Counted from the first letter of the stretch, positions 45,019 through 54,590 are shown. The stretch is DNA of 64,000 nt from Acidobacteriota bacterium (GCA_012103255.1 WLXD01000005.1:62001-126000), one strand, 5' to 3'. Notes: generated from the letters alone by a model not told the origin. Made by a program: numbers and translations.

Positions 45019-46521
45019 GTGTTCGAAATCGACGGATCCTCACTTACGCTCGAACAGGTCCAGGCCGCCGCGGCCACTCCCGGGGCCAATGTCCGCCTTG
45101 CGGATACGGCCCGCGAGCGAATGCTTGCCGGTCGCGCCCGCGTTGACGAGATCGTCGAGTCGGGCGAGACCGTCTACGGCGTGAACACGGGCTTCGGTCA
45201 CTTCGCGGAGATCAGCATCCCCGCCGATTCGGTCCGACAGTTGCAGCTTAATCTGGTGCGCTCACACGCTGTCGGCACGGGAGAACTGCTGAGCCCCGAG
45301 GTCGTGCGAGCTCTTCTCGTGCTGCGCGCCAACGTGATGGCGCATGGCTGTTCCGGCGTTCGGCCTGCGGTCGCTGATCAGATGCTGGGTCTGCTGCGCG
45401 CAGACGCCCTGCCCGTGGTTCCTCGGCAGGGCTCGGTTGGCGCTAGCGGCGATCTCGCCCCTCTCGCACATCTTGCGCTGGTTCTCATCGGCGAGGGTGA
45501 GGCATTCGTGGGCGGCGAACGCACGAGCGGTGCTGCGGCGCTTGAAGCCGCCGGCCTCACGCCGTTGGACCTACAGCCGAAGGAAGGCCTCGCGCTCGTC
45601 AACGGCACCCAGGTGATGACGGCTCTGGGAACTCTCGCGAGCGCCCAGCTTGATCGCCTGTGCAGCGTCGCCAACGTGACCGGCGCGATGAGCCTCGAGG
45701 CGCTCCTGGGCAAGACTGCGCCCTTCGACCCGGCAATTGCCGAGCTCCGAGGTTTCGAGGGGCAACGGCGCTGCGCGGATGAGATCAGGGCGTTGCTGAG
45801 TGGCAGTCAGCTGGCCGACTCGGAGGCCACGCGAGTTCAGGACGGGTATTCGTTGCGTTGCATGCCACAGGTTCATGGCGCCGCGTACGACGTGTGTGCG
45901 ATGGCCAGAACGACATTTGCGACGGAACTCAACGCCGTGACCGACAACCCGGTGGTGTTGCCAGACGGTCGTGTTCTCTCGTGCGGCAACTTCCACGGCC
46001 AGCCGATCGCCTATGCGCTCGACTTTCTCGCAATGGCGGCCACCGACCTGGCCTCGATCGCCGAGCGTCGGATCAACCGACTCTTGAATCCTCGACTTTC
46101 GGGTCTGCCGGCATTTCTGGTGGAAGATGGCGGACTGCGGTCGGGCTATCTCATGGTGCAGACATCCGCCGCCGCGATCGTGGCGGAGAATCGGACGCTG
46201 GCCGTTCCGGCGAGCACCGACAGTGTGCCGACGTCCGCAGACCAAGAGGACCATGTGTCGATGGGCACCTGGGGCGGCTGGAAGGCTGGCCTTGCAGTGG
46301 AGAATTGCCGGCGTGTCCTCGCGATGGAGTTGCTTTGCGCCGCCGAAGCAATGGAGTTCCGCGATCGCCCACGACAGGCAAGTGCCCTCGGCGGGGCACA
46401 CACGTGGGTGCGGGAGAGGGTGGCGCGGCTCGACACCGATCGACCGCTTACGGCGGACATCGGGCGTATCGCCGCCGCTCTTTCTGACGATGGCCTCCTC
46501 ACGGCAGCCGGGATTCGATGA
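45019..46521 (+). CDS. hutH: Histidine ammonia-lyase
   Basis: 500 residues. It converts L-histidine to urocanate with the MIO cofactor formed from Ala-Ser-Gly in GSVGASGDLAPLAHLAL near residue 140. Other landmarks are VYGVNTGFGHFAEI near 52, NLVRSHAVGTGELL near 80 (the SH pair is typical of histidine-specific members) and DNPVVLPDGRVLSCGNFHGQP near 310. The start is GTG. There is no hutU or hutI beside it, so an aromatic amino-acid lyase role is a lesser possibility. The stop overlaps the lipoprotein gene downstream. Confidence 0.92.
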   Translation: MFEIDGSSLTLEQVQAAAATPGANVRLADTARERMLAGRARVDEIVESGETVYGVNTGFGHFAEISIPADSVRQLQLNLVRSHAVGTGELLSPEVVRALLVLRANVMAHGCSGVRPAVADQMLGLLRADALPVVPRQGSVGASGDLAPLAHLALVLIGEGEAFVGGERTSGAAALEAAGLTPLDLQPKEGLALVNGTQVMTALGTLASAQLDRLCSVANVTGAMSLEALLGKTAPFDPAIAELRGFEGQRRCADEIRALLSGSQLADSEATRVQDGYSLRCMPQVHGAAYDVCAMARTTFATELNAVTDNPVVLPDGRVLSCGNFHGQPIAYALDFLAMAATDLASIAERRINRLLNPRLSGLPAFLVEDGGLRSGYLMVQTSAAAIVAENRTLAVPASTDSVPTSADQEDHVSMGTWGGWKAGLAVENCRRVLAMELLCAAEAMEFRDRPRQASALGGAHTWVRERVARLDTDRPLTADIGRIAAALSDDGLLTAAGIR

Positions 46522-47255
46522 GGCGCGTGAACGCGGCTGCGCTGCTTCTCGCGGCGTCTGCGTCGATCGCGGCGTGTGCTGGCGAGCCGGAGGGCGAGCA
46601 ACGGATCAAAGAGATCATCGACGACCTGGTCGCGCGGGAATACACCCGGGCTACTTCGCGATATCGGATGTTCGAGGCCGAGATTCTTGCCCCCGCCGCG
46701 TCGCCGTCGTGGCGCCGTGCAACCGATCATTCAGATGAGACGGTTCGGGAGTGGGCCGTTGACGCTCTGTGGCGAATCGGACTGGAGTCCGACATCGACG
46801 TGGTTCGAGCCCGACTCGATGACCCGGTCCGCGGTGTTCGCATGATGGCAGTGGACGGGTTGATTCAGATGGCACCCGAGGAGGCTGCCGCTGAGTTCAA
46901 GCTGCGCCTGAGCGGCGACGCGCCTGAGCAAGTGACGCTGGCTGCGTCCGGCCTGGCCGACATGCAAGATCGCACGGCGCTCCCTCTCCTCATCGAGCGC
47001 TTTCAGGACCCTTCGCTGCCAGAGAGCACGCGCGCCGCGCTCACGCAGCCTATGGCGGTCCTGGGTACCGCCGTGGTTGTGGCACCACTGGTGGATGCCG
47101 CGCTCAACAGCGGACTTGGAACCGAGTTGCGGCGCCTGGCGGCCGAGGCGGCGTTCGCTGCGGAAGCCGAGGGAGTTGGCGATATGCTCATGCGGCTTCT
47201 GGATGCGGACGACGAATACGTCCGCGCGCTCGCGGATTCAATGATCGAGCGATGA
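46518..47255 (+). CDS. HEAT-repeat lipoprotein
   Basis: 245 residues, ATG in a four-base overlap with hutH. The N-terminus (NAAALLLAASASIAAC) carries a lipobox IAAC (Cys20). The rest consists of HEAT-like helix pairs, for example TVREWAVDALWRIGLESD, GVRMMAVDGLIQMAPEEAA, QVTLAASGLADMQDRTALPL and ELRRLAAEAAFAAEAEGVG. It is likely a scaffold on the periplasmic side of a membrane. The coupling with hutH is unexplained. Confidence 0.82.
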   Translation: MRRVNAAALLLAASASIAACAGEPEGEQRIKEIIDDLVAREYTRATSRYRMFEAEILAPAASPSWRRATDHSDETVREWAVDALWRIGLESDIDVVRARLDDPVRGVRMMAVDGLIQMAPEEAAAEFKLRLSGDAPEQVTLAASGLADMQDRTALPLLIERFQDPSLPESTRAALTQPMAVLGTAVVVAPLVDAALNSGLGTELRRLAAEAAFAAEAEGVGDMLMRLLDADDEYVRALADSMIER

Positions 47256-47268
47256 AACGCCGAGCGCG

Positions 47269-48213
47269 CTAGGCGGTGCGTCCCAGACGCGCGTCAACTG
47301 CCGCCAATGCAGTTGCGGTCGCGGCCCGATGGTTGTCGACGGTGAGCCACACCCAGCTACCGCCGGCGGGGTCCTCGCGGAGACCGGCAGCATGGATACC
47401 ATCCAGGCCGGCCACGCGTGCCGGTGAATCGACGGGTTCATTGTCGTTGGTGTGGCCGTCGAGGGTCGCGACCTCGGCAAGCGCGGCACGCACTGCCTCG
47501 GGCGAGTGAGTCGGCAGATACAGACTGGCGGCGACTCCGTGAAACGTCGATCCGCGCGTGGCGTGAATCGCCGGTGCGGTCACACCCAGCCGCTCGAGTT
47601 CGGCGCTGATGCGCCTGCCCGCGCCGTGCGGGCGGGTGGCGTCGGGCCAGACATCGAACGCGAGTCGGCGGCCGAACACGTCGTCGGGAGACTCACCGAA
47701 GTTGAGCAGCGCCGCTGCCTGCTCGGAGAGTTCGTTTGTGCCGGCATCGGAGAAGTCAGACGCCGGCAATGCGAGACTGCAGGCGGCGCCAGCGAGGTCG
47801 AGGGCACTCCCGATCCCGGCGAGAAGCAGTGTGCCGGCCTGGGGGACGACGAGAAGGCCTGACAGTGTTGGCGATCCGTCGGGGGCGACCAGATCGACGC
47901 CCGGCTCAAGTGCCAGGCTGCCGGTGCAGTCGATCGCCGTGCCAGCCGCAGCGGCCGCTGGTGCGAAGCGCTCCGTCGTCTGATGGTCGCCACAGAAACA
48001 CACAACCTCGAATCGCGTGAGGGTTTCGTCGGCGGCCTCGAGCACGACGCGTGCCTCTTCGCCGTATTCGGTCAACAGGCCAACGTGCTCGTCAAGGTCC
48101 AGCAGTTCCACCGCGTCGCCGGGATAGCCGGCCGCGGCAAGTCGGTCCTTCAGGTCGCTTCCGAGAACGTGGGACGGCCCGACGATGGCGACACGATTCG
48201 CGCGCGCGCTCAA
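47269..48213 (-). CDS. USG-1-like (degenerate) aspartate-semialdehyde dehydrogenase homologue
   Basis: 314 residues with the fold pattern of Asd: NAD(P)-binding start RVAIVGPSHVLGSDLKDRL, then FEVVCFCGDHQTTERFAPAA, and FHGVAASLYLPT near 235, matching the VFHGHSxAVYV region. The catalytic cysteine motif of true Asd (GNCST) is missing; around the expected place the sequence reads VPQAGTLLLAGIGSALDL. It is therefore probably not an aspartate-semialdehyde dehydrogenase but a non-catalytic paralogue like USG-1. It overlaps pssA by four bases. Confidence 0.75.
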   Translation of the reverse strand: MSARANRVAIVGPSHVLGSDLKDRLAAAGYPGDAVELLDLDEHVGLLTEYGEEARVVLEAADETLTRFEVVCFCGDHQTTERFAPAAAAAGTAIDCTGSLALEPGVDLVAPDGSPTLSGLLVVPQAGTLLLAGIGSALDLAGAACSLALPASDFSDAGTNELSEQAAALLNFGESPDDVFGRRLAFDVWPDATRPHGAGRRISAELERLGVTAPAIHATRGSTFHGVAASLYLPTHSPEAVRAALAEVATLDGHTNDNEPVDSPARVAGLDGIHAAGLREDPAGGSWVWLTVDNHRAATATALAAVDARLGRTA

Positions 48214-48971
48214 GACTGCTCCTCGTGGGAGGAGTCGCGCAGGCGCATGGCTGGGGCGGTTAGTCGCACCACACCTCGCTCAACCGGTCCCGCGACTACG
48301 TAGCCCACGGCGATCAGGAGAAGCACGCGCTCGGGGTCGAGGGCGATCAGTGTGATCACCGTGGCGAGTAGGAGGATCACCGAATAGGGCTGCCGGCGTC
48401 GCAGATCGAAGTCCTTGAAGGACCGATAGCGGATTTTGGACACCATGAACAACGAAACGACGATGACGACGCCGAGCAGGAGTCGGGTCAGAACGACGCT
48501 CTCGAGGCGGGTCGGCCAGAAGAAGACCACAGAGGCGAAGAGACACGCAGCGGCGGGCGTGGGGAGTCCGATGAAGAATCGGCGGTCGGTGTCGCCCACG
48601 TGGACGCTGAACCGGGCGAGGCGCAGCGCGGCGCAGACGAGGAAGAAGAAGCTAGCGAGCCACCCGACGCGCCCAAGATCCCAGAGTCCCCAGGACAGCA
48701 GGAGAACCGCTGGTGCTGCACCCCATGAGAGAAGGTCCGCGAGTGAATCGTAGATCTTGCCGAACTCGCTCTCGGTGTTGGTCATTCTGGCGATGCGACC
48801 GTCGAGGCCGTCGAGGACGAACGCGATTCCTAGAGCGATTGCCGCTTCGCGAAAGTCGCCGTGAAGAGCCGACACGATGCTGAAGAAACCCGCGAACAGA
48901 TTGCCGGTTGTGAGTAGCGAAGGGAGTACGTAGATCCCTCGCTTCAGTTGACGACGTGGCGTTGGTGTCAT
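48210..48971 (-). CDS. pssA: CDP-diacylglycerol-serine O-phosphatidyltransferase
   Basis: 253 residues, multi-pass membrane enzyme that makes phosphatidylserine. The CDP-alcohol phosphatidyltransferase signature is complete: DGLDGRIARMTNTESEFGKI followed by YDSLAD near residue 55-80, and the preamble LPSLLTTGNLFAGFFSI is typical of PssA. The ATG at 48971 overlaps the psd stop (ATGA). Together with psd it makes phosphatidylethanolamine. Confidence 0.93.
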   Translation of the reverse strand: MTPTPRRQLKRGIYVLPSLLTTGNLFAGFFSIVSALHGDFREAAIALGIAFVLDGLDGRIARMTNTESEFGKIYDSLADLLSWGAAPAVLLLSWGLWDLGRVGWLASFFFLVCAALRLARFSVHVGDTDRRFFIGLPTPAAACLFASVVFFWPTRLESVVLTRLLLGVVIVVSLFMVSKIRYRSFKDFDLRRRQPYSVILLLATVITLIALDPERVLLLIAVGYVVAGPVERGVVRLTAPAMRLRDSSHEEQS

Positions 48972-49582
48972 GCGCGTTCGGGTTTCCGGCGTCCGAGTGG
49001 CGTCAGTCCTGCTCGGACCTGCTCGCCCTTCTTGACTGTGGCTTGCAACGATTTCGGGAGGATCACGCGTGATCGCGATCCGAATCGGATGATCGCGATG
49101 CGCTGGCCCCGTCGCAGCGTGGCGGGTGCGGCCACCCATGGCAACACGCGCCGGGCGACAAGGCCCGCGAAGAGAGTAACCTCCAGGAGCCCTTCCGTGG
49201 TGAGGATCTCCATCTCCACACGCGCGTTCTTGTCGGCCTTGGGGCTGAACGCCGCCGCGAATCCACCGCCGCATGCCTGGCTTCGAACCAGTTCTCCAGC
49301 AGCCGGGGAGCGTGCCACGTGGACATTGAACACCGACAGGAAGATCGTGATTCGGGCGCGACCATCGTCCGTTTCGTCAACAGCGAGCACGCGGCCGTCG
49401 GCCGGTGACAGGACAGCATCGATCGCTGCGTTGCTGATGCGCTCGGGATCGCGAAAGAAGGCCGCCACCGCGACCGTGATCAGACCGAGTACGTAGCCGC
49501 CGCTGCTGCCAACGGCAGCGAGTATCGCTGTCCCGATCGCCAGGGGAAGTACGAACGGGATGGAGTCGGAACGGATGGACAT
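48968..49582 (-). CDS. psd: Phosphatidylserine decarboxylase proenzyme (short type)
   Basis: 204 residues, the short archaeal/bacterial type. Two N-terminal membrane segments (about 9-45) and the core FLSVFNVHVARSPAAGEL near 105. The self-cleavage site that forms the pyruvoyl group is the Gly-Ser in IIRFGSRSRVILP near residue 170. It decarboxylates phosphatidylserine to phosphatidylethanolamine at the inner membrane. Upstream, a hairpin with 11-bp arms at 49596-49628 separates it from the DUF465 gene, but it lacks a T run. Confidence 0.92.
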   Translation of the reverse strand: MSIRSDSIPFVLPLAIGTAILAAVGSSGGYVLGLITVAVAAFFRDPERISNAAIDAVLSPADGRVLAVDETDDGRARITIFLSVFNVHVARSPAAGELVRSQACGGGFAAAFSPKADKNARVEMEILTTEGLLEVTLFAGLVARRVLPWVAAPATLRRGQRIAIIRFGSRSRVILPKSLQATVKKGEQVRAGLTPLGRRKPERA

Positions 49583-49657
49583 GCGTTAACACACGACGGG
49601 CCCCGTGGCGGGAAGCGACGGAGCCCGTGCGTCAGAGGATCTGTTCGGAAGGTGGCC

Positions 49658-49888
49658 CTAGGCCTCTGCGGCCTCGTCGGGTCGTTCCAACCTCTCCAGG
49701 CGGTCCTTTACCTGCAGCTTCTGTTTCTTCACGACTGATTCTTCGAACCAGTCCTGCTGGGTAAACGGCCTTCGGTTGGCGATCTGCTCGAGTTGCGATT
49801 CGTATTCCCGATGTCTGTCGGTTAATCGCCTGTATTCATCGGTGTTGTGCGACAGGCGATTCTGAATTTCGGTCTCGAGCAGCTCCAT
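49658..49888 (-). CDS. DUF465 (YdcH-like) small coiled-coil protein
   Basis: 76 residues from the ATG at 49888, immediately after an AGGAGGGG box. The chain is a helical hairpin: ELLETEIQNRLSHNTDEYRRLT with DRHREYESQLEQIANR, then VVKKQKLQVKDRLERLE. The E/K-rich VKKxKLxxKDR element is typical of DUF465. Function of the family is not established. Confidence 0.8.
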   Translation of the reverse strand: MELLETEIQNRLSHNTDEYRRLTDRHREYESQLEQIANRRPFTQQDWFEESVVKKQKLQVKDRLERLERPDEAAEA

Positions 49889-49947
49889 GCCCCCTCCTGG
49901 CTGGCGGTTCACAGGACCCCCTTACTTTATCAGCGCTGTCGATGGCC

Positions 49948-50622
49948 TCAACCGCGTCGTCGTCGTAGCGGCGAAACAGCAGCCACCGCATCTGGTGGGC
50001 GCAGATAGTTGGGTTTGGGCGCCGGTCTCGACTCTGGGGCCAGCCGAGCTGCGATTCGGGCGATGGAGACGGCCAGCGGAGGCGTCTCTGGCTGCGTCAC
50101 GGCAGGGGGCGCGTCGATCTCCGCACCCACGATCACACTGGGAGGCTCCGCCGCGAGGCGTTGCTCCAGTTCGGCCGTGCCGATCGCTGCCGCCGGCCAG
50201 AGTTCGCGGGGGCCGCTCCCTGTTGGCGGCACGATGGCTCGTAGCGCGTAGTGCTGGCCGCGCCGGGCGTCGATAACCGCAACCGCGTCGAGGTCCCGGT
50301 CGCTGCCAGAAGCCACTCGGGCACTTTCTAGAAGCGCGTCGAGGTTGCCGATGCCGCAAACCTGGATCCGTCCGCCGGCGCCGAGTCCAAGAGCCGCCGC
50401 GAGCGCTACGCGAATGCCTGTGAACGTTCCGGGTCCGGTTCCCGCAGCGATGCAGTCGAGGTCTCGGATCCGAACCCCGGCTTCCTGCAGGACCTCTGCC
50501 GCAGCCGCCAGAATCCAGGCATCGGTCTTGGGGCCGAACGGGCCATCGCGGTGAGCGAGCACCGTGTCTCCGCGCACCAGGGCTACGGTCGCCGGCGGCG
50601 TTGCCGCGTCCATTCCAAGCAC
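49948..50622 (-). CDS. tsaB: tRNA threonylcarbamoyladenosine protein TsaB
   Basis: About 224 residues, a non-catalytic partner of TsaD in making t6A37 in tRNA. LGMDAATPPATVALVRGD at the start is the ASKHA phosphate-1 region, and IAAGTGPGTFTGIRVALAAALG near residue 60 is the strongest TsaB hallmark. The start is uncertain: GTG 50622 precedes the conserved block but has no clear ribosome site. Divergent from mutS with about 110 bases between. Confidence 0.85.
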   Translation of the reverse strand: MLGMDAATPPATVALVRGDTVLAHRDGPFGPKTDAWILAAAAEVLQEAGVRIRDLDCIAAGTGPGTFTGIRVALAAALGLGAGGRIQVCGIGNLDALLESARVASGSDRDLDAVAVIDARRGQHYALRAIVPPTGSGPRELWPAAAIGTAELEQRLAAEPPSVIVGAEIDAPPAVTQPETPPLAVSIARIAARLAPESRPAPKPNYLRPPDAVAAVSPLRRRRG

Positions 50623-50733
50623 CAGCGATGGCGCGGATTCGGAGGTTTCCCGATGCTCCGATTCGGGGCTCGGCAGCGTGTTAATGTCGTCCTTCCTCGG
50701 CGCCGTTCCTGGCCACCTTGTTACCGAATTTCG

Positions 50734-53385
50734 ATGGCCGAAGCGACATTGTCTCCCATGATGCGGCAGTTTCACCGCATCAAGGCGTCTCATCCCGACG
50801 CGATTCTCTTTTTTCGTCTCGGCGACTTCTACGAGATGTTCTTCGAGGACGCCGAGATCGCGAGTGGGATTCTCGACATTACCCTGACTGCGCGCAACAA
50901 GGGGAGTGCCAACGAGGCCCCCATGTGCGGTGTTCCGCATCACAGTGCGGATGGATACCTGGCGCGGTTGCTCGAGGCGGGCAAGAAAGTCGCCATCGCA
51001 GAGCAGGTCGAGGAGGCGAGCGCCGCGAAGGGGACCGTACGGCGGGAAGTCGTGCGCGTGCTGTCGCCGGGCACTCTCGTCGAGGACGACCTGCTCGAGA
51101 GTCGGGCCAACAACTACATCGTCGCCGCGTACGAACTGGACAAGGCGACTGGCGTCGCCGCACTTGATGTTTCGACGGGCGACTTCGTCGTTGCACAGTT
51201 CACGGGTAGCGATCGGCGATCAAGGGCCCGCGAGGAGATCGCGCGGTGGGCGCCTCGCGAGATTTGCTACCCGGAGAGCCAGACCCCGGAGGAGTGGATT
51301 ACGCCCACTGATCCGGCCTCGCCCACAGTTGATGGAATCAAGACCTGGAGTTCCTCTCCAGACTGGAGCTTCGGCGCCCAACGGGCCCAGGTCTACCTGC
51401 GTGAGCACTTCGGCGTTGCGAGCCTGGAAGGGTTCGACCTTGCCGGGCAGGTCGCCGCCGTCGGTGCGGCCGGAGCGCTGCTGCGGTACGTCGCCGAGAC
51501 GAGCCACCAGCAACGGCTAACTCATGTGCAGACGCTTCGCCGCTATCGGCCTGCCGATGTAATGCACCTGGATGCCTCGACGCGGCGCTCCCTCGAATTG
51601 ACGGAATCCTGGCAGGACGGCAACCGCAGCGAGTCTCTCCTTGGCACGATCGATCGTTCGGTGACCTCTATGGGCGGGCGCCGCATGCGCGAGTGGCTTC
51701 TGCGGCCGTTGCGCGACGCTGAGTTGATTGCGCTGCGTCTCGACGTTGTGGGGCATCTTGTCGACGACCCGCGGCTGCGCGACGGCGTCCGCCAGGCACT
51801 CAAAGGGGTACACGATCTCGAGCGCCTTGCTACGCGTTTGACGATGGGCTCCGCCGGTCCTCGCGATATCGCCGCGTTGCGTGCATCGCTCGAGGCGCTG
51901 CCCGAGCTCCGCGCCGTGCTGGGCGCCTTGAACGAGTTCGAGCTGGGGCAGCAGTTGCACGAAGCGTTGGATCCGTGCGAGGACGTCGCGGCCCTGATCG
52001 CGGCCCGTTTGGTTGATGAGCCGCCGGTGAACCTCGGGAGCGGGAACGTGATCCGCGACGGCTTCGACAGCGAGTTGGACAGGCTCCGGGCAGCGCAGTC
52101 TGACGGCAAAGGCTTTATCGCCGGACTCGAGGCACAGGAGCGCGAGCGCACCGGCATCAACTCGATGAAGGTCCGCTACAACAAGGTTTTCGGATACTTC
52201 CTCGAGGTATCGAAGTCGAACTTGGACAAGGTGCCTGACGAGTACATTCGCAAACAGACCTTGACCAATGCTGAGCGCTACATCACGCCGGAGCTCAAGG
52301 AGTTCGAGGAAGATGTACTTGGCGCTGGCGAGAAGATCGACGCGTTGGAGCAGAGCCTGTTCGGCGAGCTACGTGAACTCGCGGCCGCCGAGGCTGATCG
52401 AGTACGCGGTACCGCCGCCGCACTGGCCAGCATTGATGCGTTGGCAGCGCTCGCAGAGACCGCATCACGTAACGGTTGGGCGCGTCCGCAGGTGGACGAG
52501 AGCGCGGTCATCGAGATCCGCGGCGGCCGACACCCCGTGGTGGAAGCGCTCCAGCCGGACCTGCCATTCGTTCCGAATGACGCCTACCTCGACGATCGCG
52601 AGCACCGGATCAAACTGGTCACAGGGCCCAACATGGGCGGCAAGTCGACGTACCTACGCCAGATTGCTTTGATCGCTGTGCTCGGCCAGATGGGCAGTTT
52701 CGTGCCGGCCGACCATGTGCGTCTGGGCGTGGTCGATCGCGTATTCACGCGTGTCGGAGCCAGTGACAATCTGGCGCGAGGCGCCTCGACGTTCCTGGTC
52801 GAGATGCAGGAGACCGCCAACATCCTCAACAACGCCACGGAGCGTAGCCTGGTGCTTCTGGATGAGGTGGGGCGTGGCACGAGCACCTACGATGGCCTGT
52901 CGATCGCCTGGGCGGTGATCGAGTACCTGCAGAGCGCCGTGGGCGGCTCTCCGCGCACGCTGTTCGCTACGCACTACCACGAGCTCACTCAACTCGAAGA
53001 TCAGCTCAAGGGGATCTCCAACCTCAGTGTGGCCGTCCATGAGTCGGGGGAGGGTGTTGTCTTCCTGCATCGTGTCGAGCCCGGCTCCGCTGACCGGTCC
53101 TACGGAATTCACGTGGGCAGGCTGGCCGGACTGCCGCCGGAGGTGATCGCTCGAGCGGAGGACGTGCTCGCCGATCTCGAATCCGGCGCCGCCGCTCTTC
53201 GTGCTGCAGGGCCGGGCGACGAGACTGGATCCGAAGAACCACAATTCGCGCTGTTTACGCCTGAGCCACATCCGGTCGCTGAGCGCCTCCAGCGCCTCGA
53301 CCCCGACAGCCTCACGCCGATCGAAGCACTGAACCTGGTTGCTCGGTGGAAGCGTGATTTTGCCGATACGGACGAAGGCGACTGA
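50734..53385 (+). CDS. mutS: DNA mismatch repair protein MutS
   Basis: 883 residues. The mismatch-binding Phe-x-Glu is in FFRLGDFYEMFFED near residue 26. ATPase motifs are near the end: Walker A VTGPNMGGKSTYLRQIALIA near 628, Walker B LVLLDEVGRGTSTYDGLSI near 710 and the TFATHYHEL-type (LFATHYHEL) loop. It recognises mismatches in a dimer and hands over to MutL. The ATG at 50734 is chosen on family fit; the open frame upstream overlaps tsaB on the other strand. The stop is one base before the anmK ATG. Confidence 0.96.
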   Translation: MAEATLSPMMRQFHRIKASHPDAILFFRLGDFYEMFFEDAEIASGILDITLTARNKGSANEAPMCGVPHHSADGYLARLLEAGKKVAIAEQVEEASAAKGTVRREVVRVLSPGTLVEDDLLESRANNYIVAAYELDKATGVAALDVSTGDFVVAQFTGSDRRSRAREEIARWAPREICYPESQTPEEWITPTDPASPTVDGIKTWSSSPDWSFGAQRAQVYLREHFGVASLEGFDLAGQVAAVGAAGALLRYVAETSHQQRLTHVQTLRRYRPADVMHLDASTRRSLELTESWQDGNRSESLLGTIDRSVTSMGGRRMREWLLRPLRDAELIALRLDVVGHLVDDPRLRDGVRQALKGVHDLERLATRLTMGSAGPRDIAALRASLEALPELRAVLGALNEFELGQQLHEALDPCEDVAALIAARLVDEPPVNLGSGNVIRDGFDSELDRLRAAQSDGKGFIAGLEAQERERTGINSMKVRYNKVFGYFLEVSKSNLDKVPDEYIRKQTLTNAERYITPELKEFEEDVLGAGEKIDALEQSLFGELRELAAAEADRVRGTAAALASIDALAALAETASRNGWARPQVDESAVIEIRGGRHPVVEALQPDLPFVPNDAYLDDREHRIKLVTGPNMGGKSTYLRQIALIAVLGQMGSFVPADHVRLGVVDRVFTRVGASDNLARGASTFLVEMQETANILNNATERSLVLLDEVGRGTSTYDGLSIAWAVIEYLQSAVGGSPRTLFATHYHELTQLEDQLKGISNLSVAVHESGEGVVFLHRVEPGSADRSYGIHVGRLAGLPPEVIARAEDVLADLESGAAALRAAGPGDETGSEEPQFALFTPEPHPVAERLQRLDPDSLTPIEALNLVARWKRDFADTDEGD

Positions 53386-53386
53386 T

Positions 53387-54526
53387 ATGACGCTCGCGCT
53401 GGGTCTCATTTCAGGCACGTCGATGGACGGGGTTGATGCGGCCCTGGTGAGGATCTCCGGCGAGGGGCTTCCAGAAGTCGTGGAATACGCCACGTTCCCG
53501 TATCCCGAGGGTGTACGTGTCGTTCTGCGTCGCGTACAGCGCGAGGGGCGCCTGGAGGCGCTCGCGCGACTCAACGTTGTTCTTGGCAACGTATTCGCGG
53601 AAGCGGCGAACGAGATTCTGCGTCGTAGCGAAACGGTTCCGCAGAAAGTCAGCTGCATCGGGTCTCACGGCCAGACGTTGCTGCATCTCCCGGAGCCCAG
53701 TGCCGAGTACGGCGTTCCCGTGCGAGCGACCCTACAGATCGCGGAGAGCGCTGTAATCGCTGCACGCACCGGAGTCGTTACCGTCTCCGATTTCCGTGCC
53801 GCGGATATGGTTCTGGGCGGCCAGGGAGCGCCACTCGTTCCGTGGTTGGACTGGAAGCTATATGGCGGCGGGGATCGCGACCGCATTTTGCTCAATCTAG
53901 GCGGCGTGGCGAACCTGACCTGGCTGGCGCCGAACTGCGGGTTCGATGACGTGATCGCCTTCGACACCGGACCCGCAAACGTACTGATCGACACGGTGGC
54001 TCGGGCTCGGAACTTGCCGGATGGGCGCGATACCGACGGCGCCCTGGCGGCCTCCGGACAGGTCCAGATTGCAGTTCTCGAGGCTCTATTGGCGGATCCC
54101 TACTACGACGCGCCCTGGCCGAAATCCGCCGACGCGGCTCAGTTCGAGTGGCTTCTGCAGAGGCATGAAGACATCGCAACAGAGGATCTTCTGGCCACGG
54201 TCACCGAGCTCACGGCGGCCACCGTGGCCGATGCAGTTGTCGCGTTGGGTGTGCCCGCCGGCGCTGAGATCCTGGTAGCCGGCGGGGGCGTGCACAACGC
54301 CAACCTGATGGAGCGTCTCGGCCTGCGGATGGACGAATACCCCTTCGCTCCGCTCCCAACCGAAGGGCCGGTCCATCCCGATGCCAAGGAGGCAGTTGCC
54401 TTCGCGATGATGGCCGTAGAGACGCTCGCGCGGCGGCCATCGAATGTGCCGGGAGCCACCGGCGCAACGGGCCCGGCTGTGCTTGGGAAAATCGCCTATC
54501 CGCCTGCTCCAGCAGGCTCTCTGTAG
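53387..54526 (+). CDS. anmK: Anhydro-N-acetylmuramic acid kinase
   Basis: 379 residues of the ASKHA fold. It phosphorylates and opens 1,6-anhydroMurNAc during cell-wall recycling. Landmarks: GLISGTSMDGVDAALVRI at the start, SHGQTLLHLPE near 105, FDTGPANVLID near 192 and LVAGGGVHNANLMERLG near 305. The ATG at 53387 lies one base after the mutS stop and follows GAAGG. It may work with the lytic transglycosylase and amidase encoded downstream in the window. Confidence 0.95.
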   Translation: MTLALGLISGTSMDGVDAALVRISGEGLPEVVEYATFPYPEGVRVVLRRVQREGRLEALARLNVVLGNVFAEAANEILRRSETVPQKVSCIGSHGQTLLHLPEPSAEYGVPVRATLQIAESAVIAARTGVVTVSDFRAADMVLGGQGAPLVPWLDWKLYGGGDRDRILLNLGGVANLTWLAPNCGFDDVIAFDTGPANVLIDTVARARNLPDGRDTDGALAASGQVQIAVLEALLADPYYDAPWPKSADAAQFEWLLQRHEDIATEDLLATVTELTAATVADAVVALGVPAGAEILVAGGGVHNANLMERLGLRMDEYPFAPLPTEGPVHPDAKEAVAFAMMAVETLARRPSNVPGATGATGPAVLGKIAYPPAPAGSL

Positions 54527-54590
54527 GCCGAAGAGCCCCGTCGGGACCGTGATATAGTTGGTTTTTCCGCGGCCCATAGGTGGAGGAAGT

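Noticed and set aside
49596-49628. Hairpin between DUF465 and psd as a terminator
   Set aside because: The 11-bp arms are good, but there is no T run on either side, so a terminator call is not supported.
50623-50943. Longer N-terminus for TsaB
   Set aside because: It would run antisense through the mutS start and add sequence with no similarity to TsaB; the conserved block begins at about 50622.
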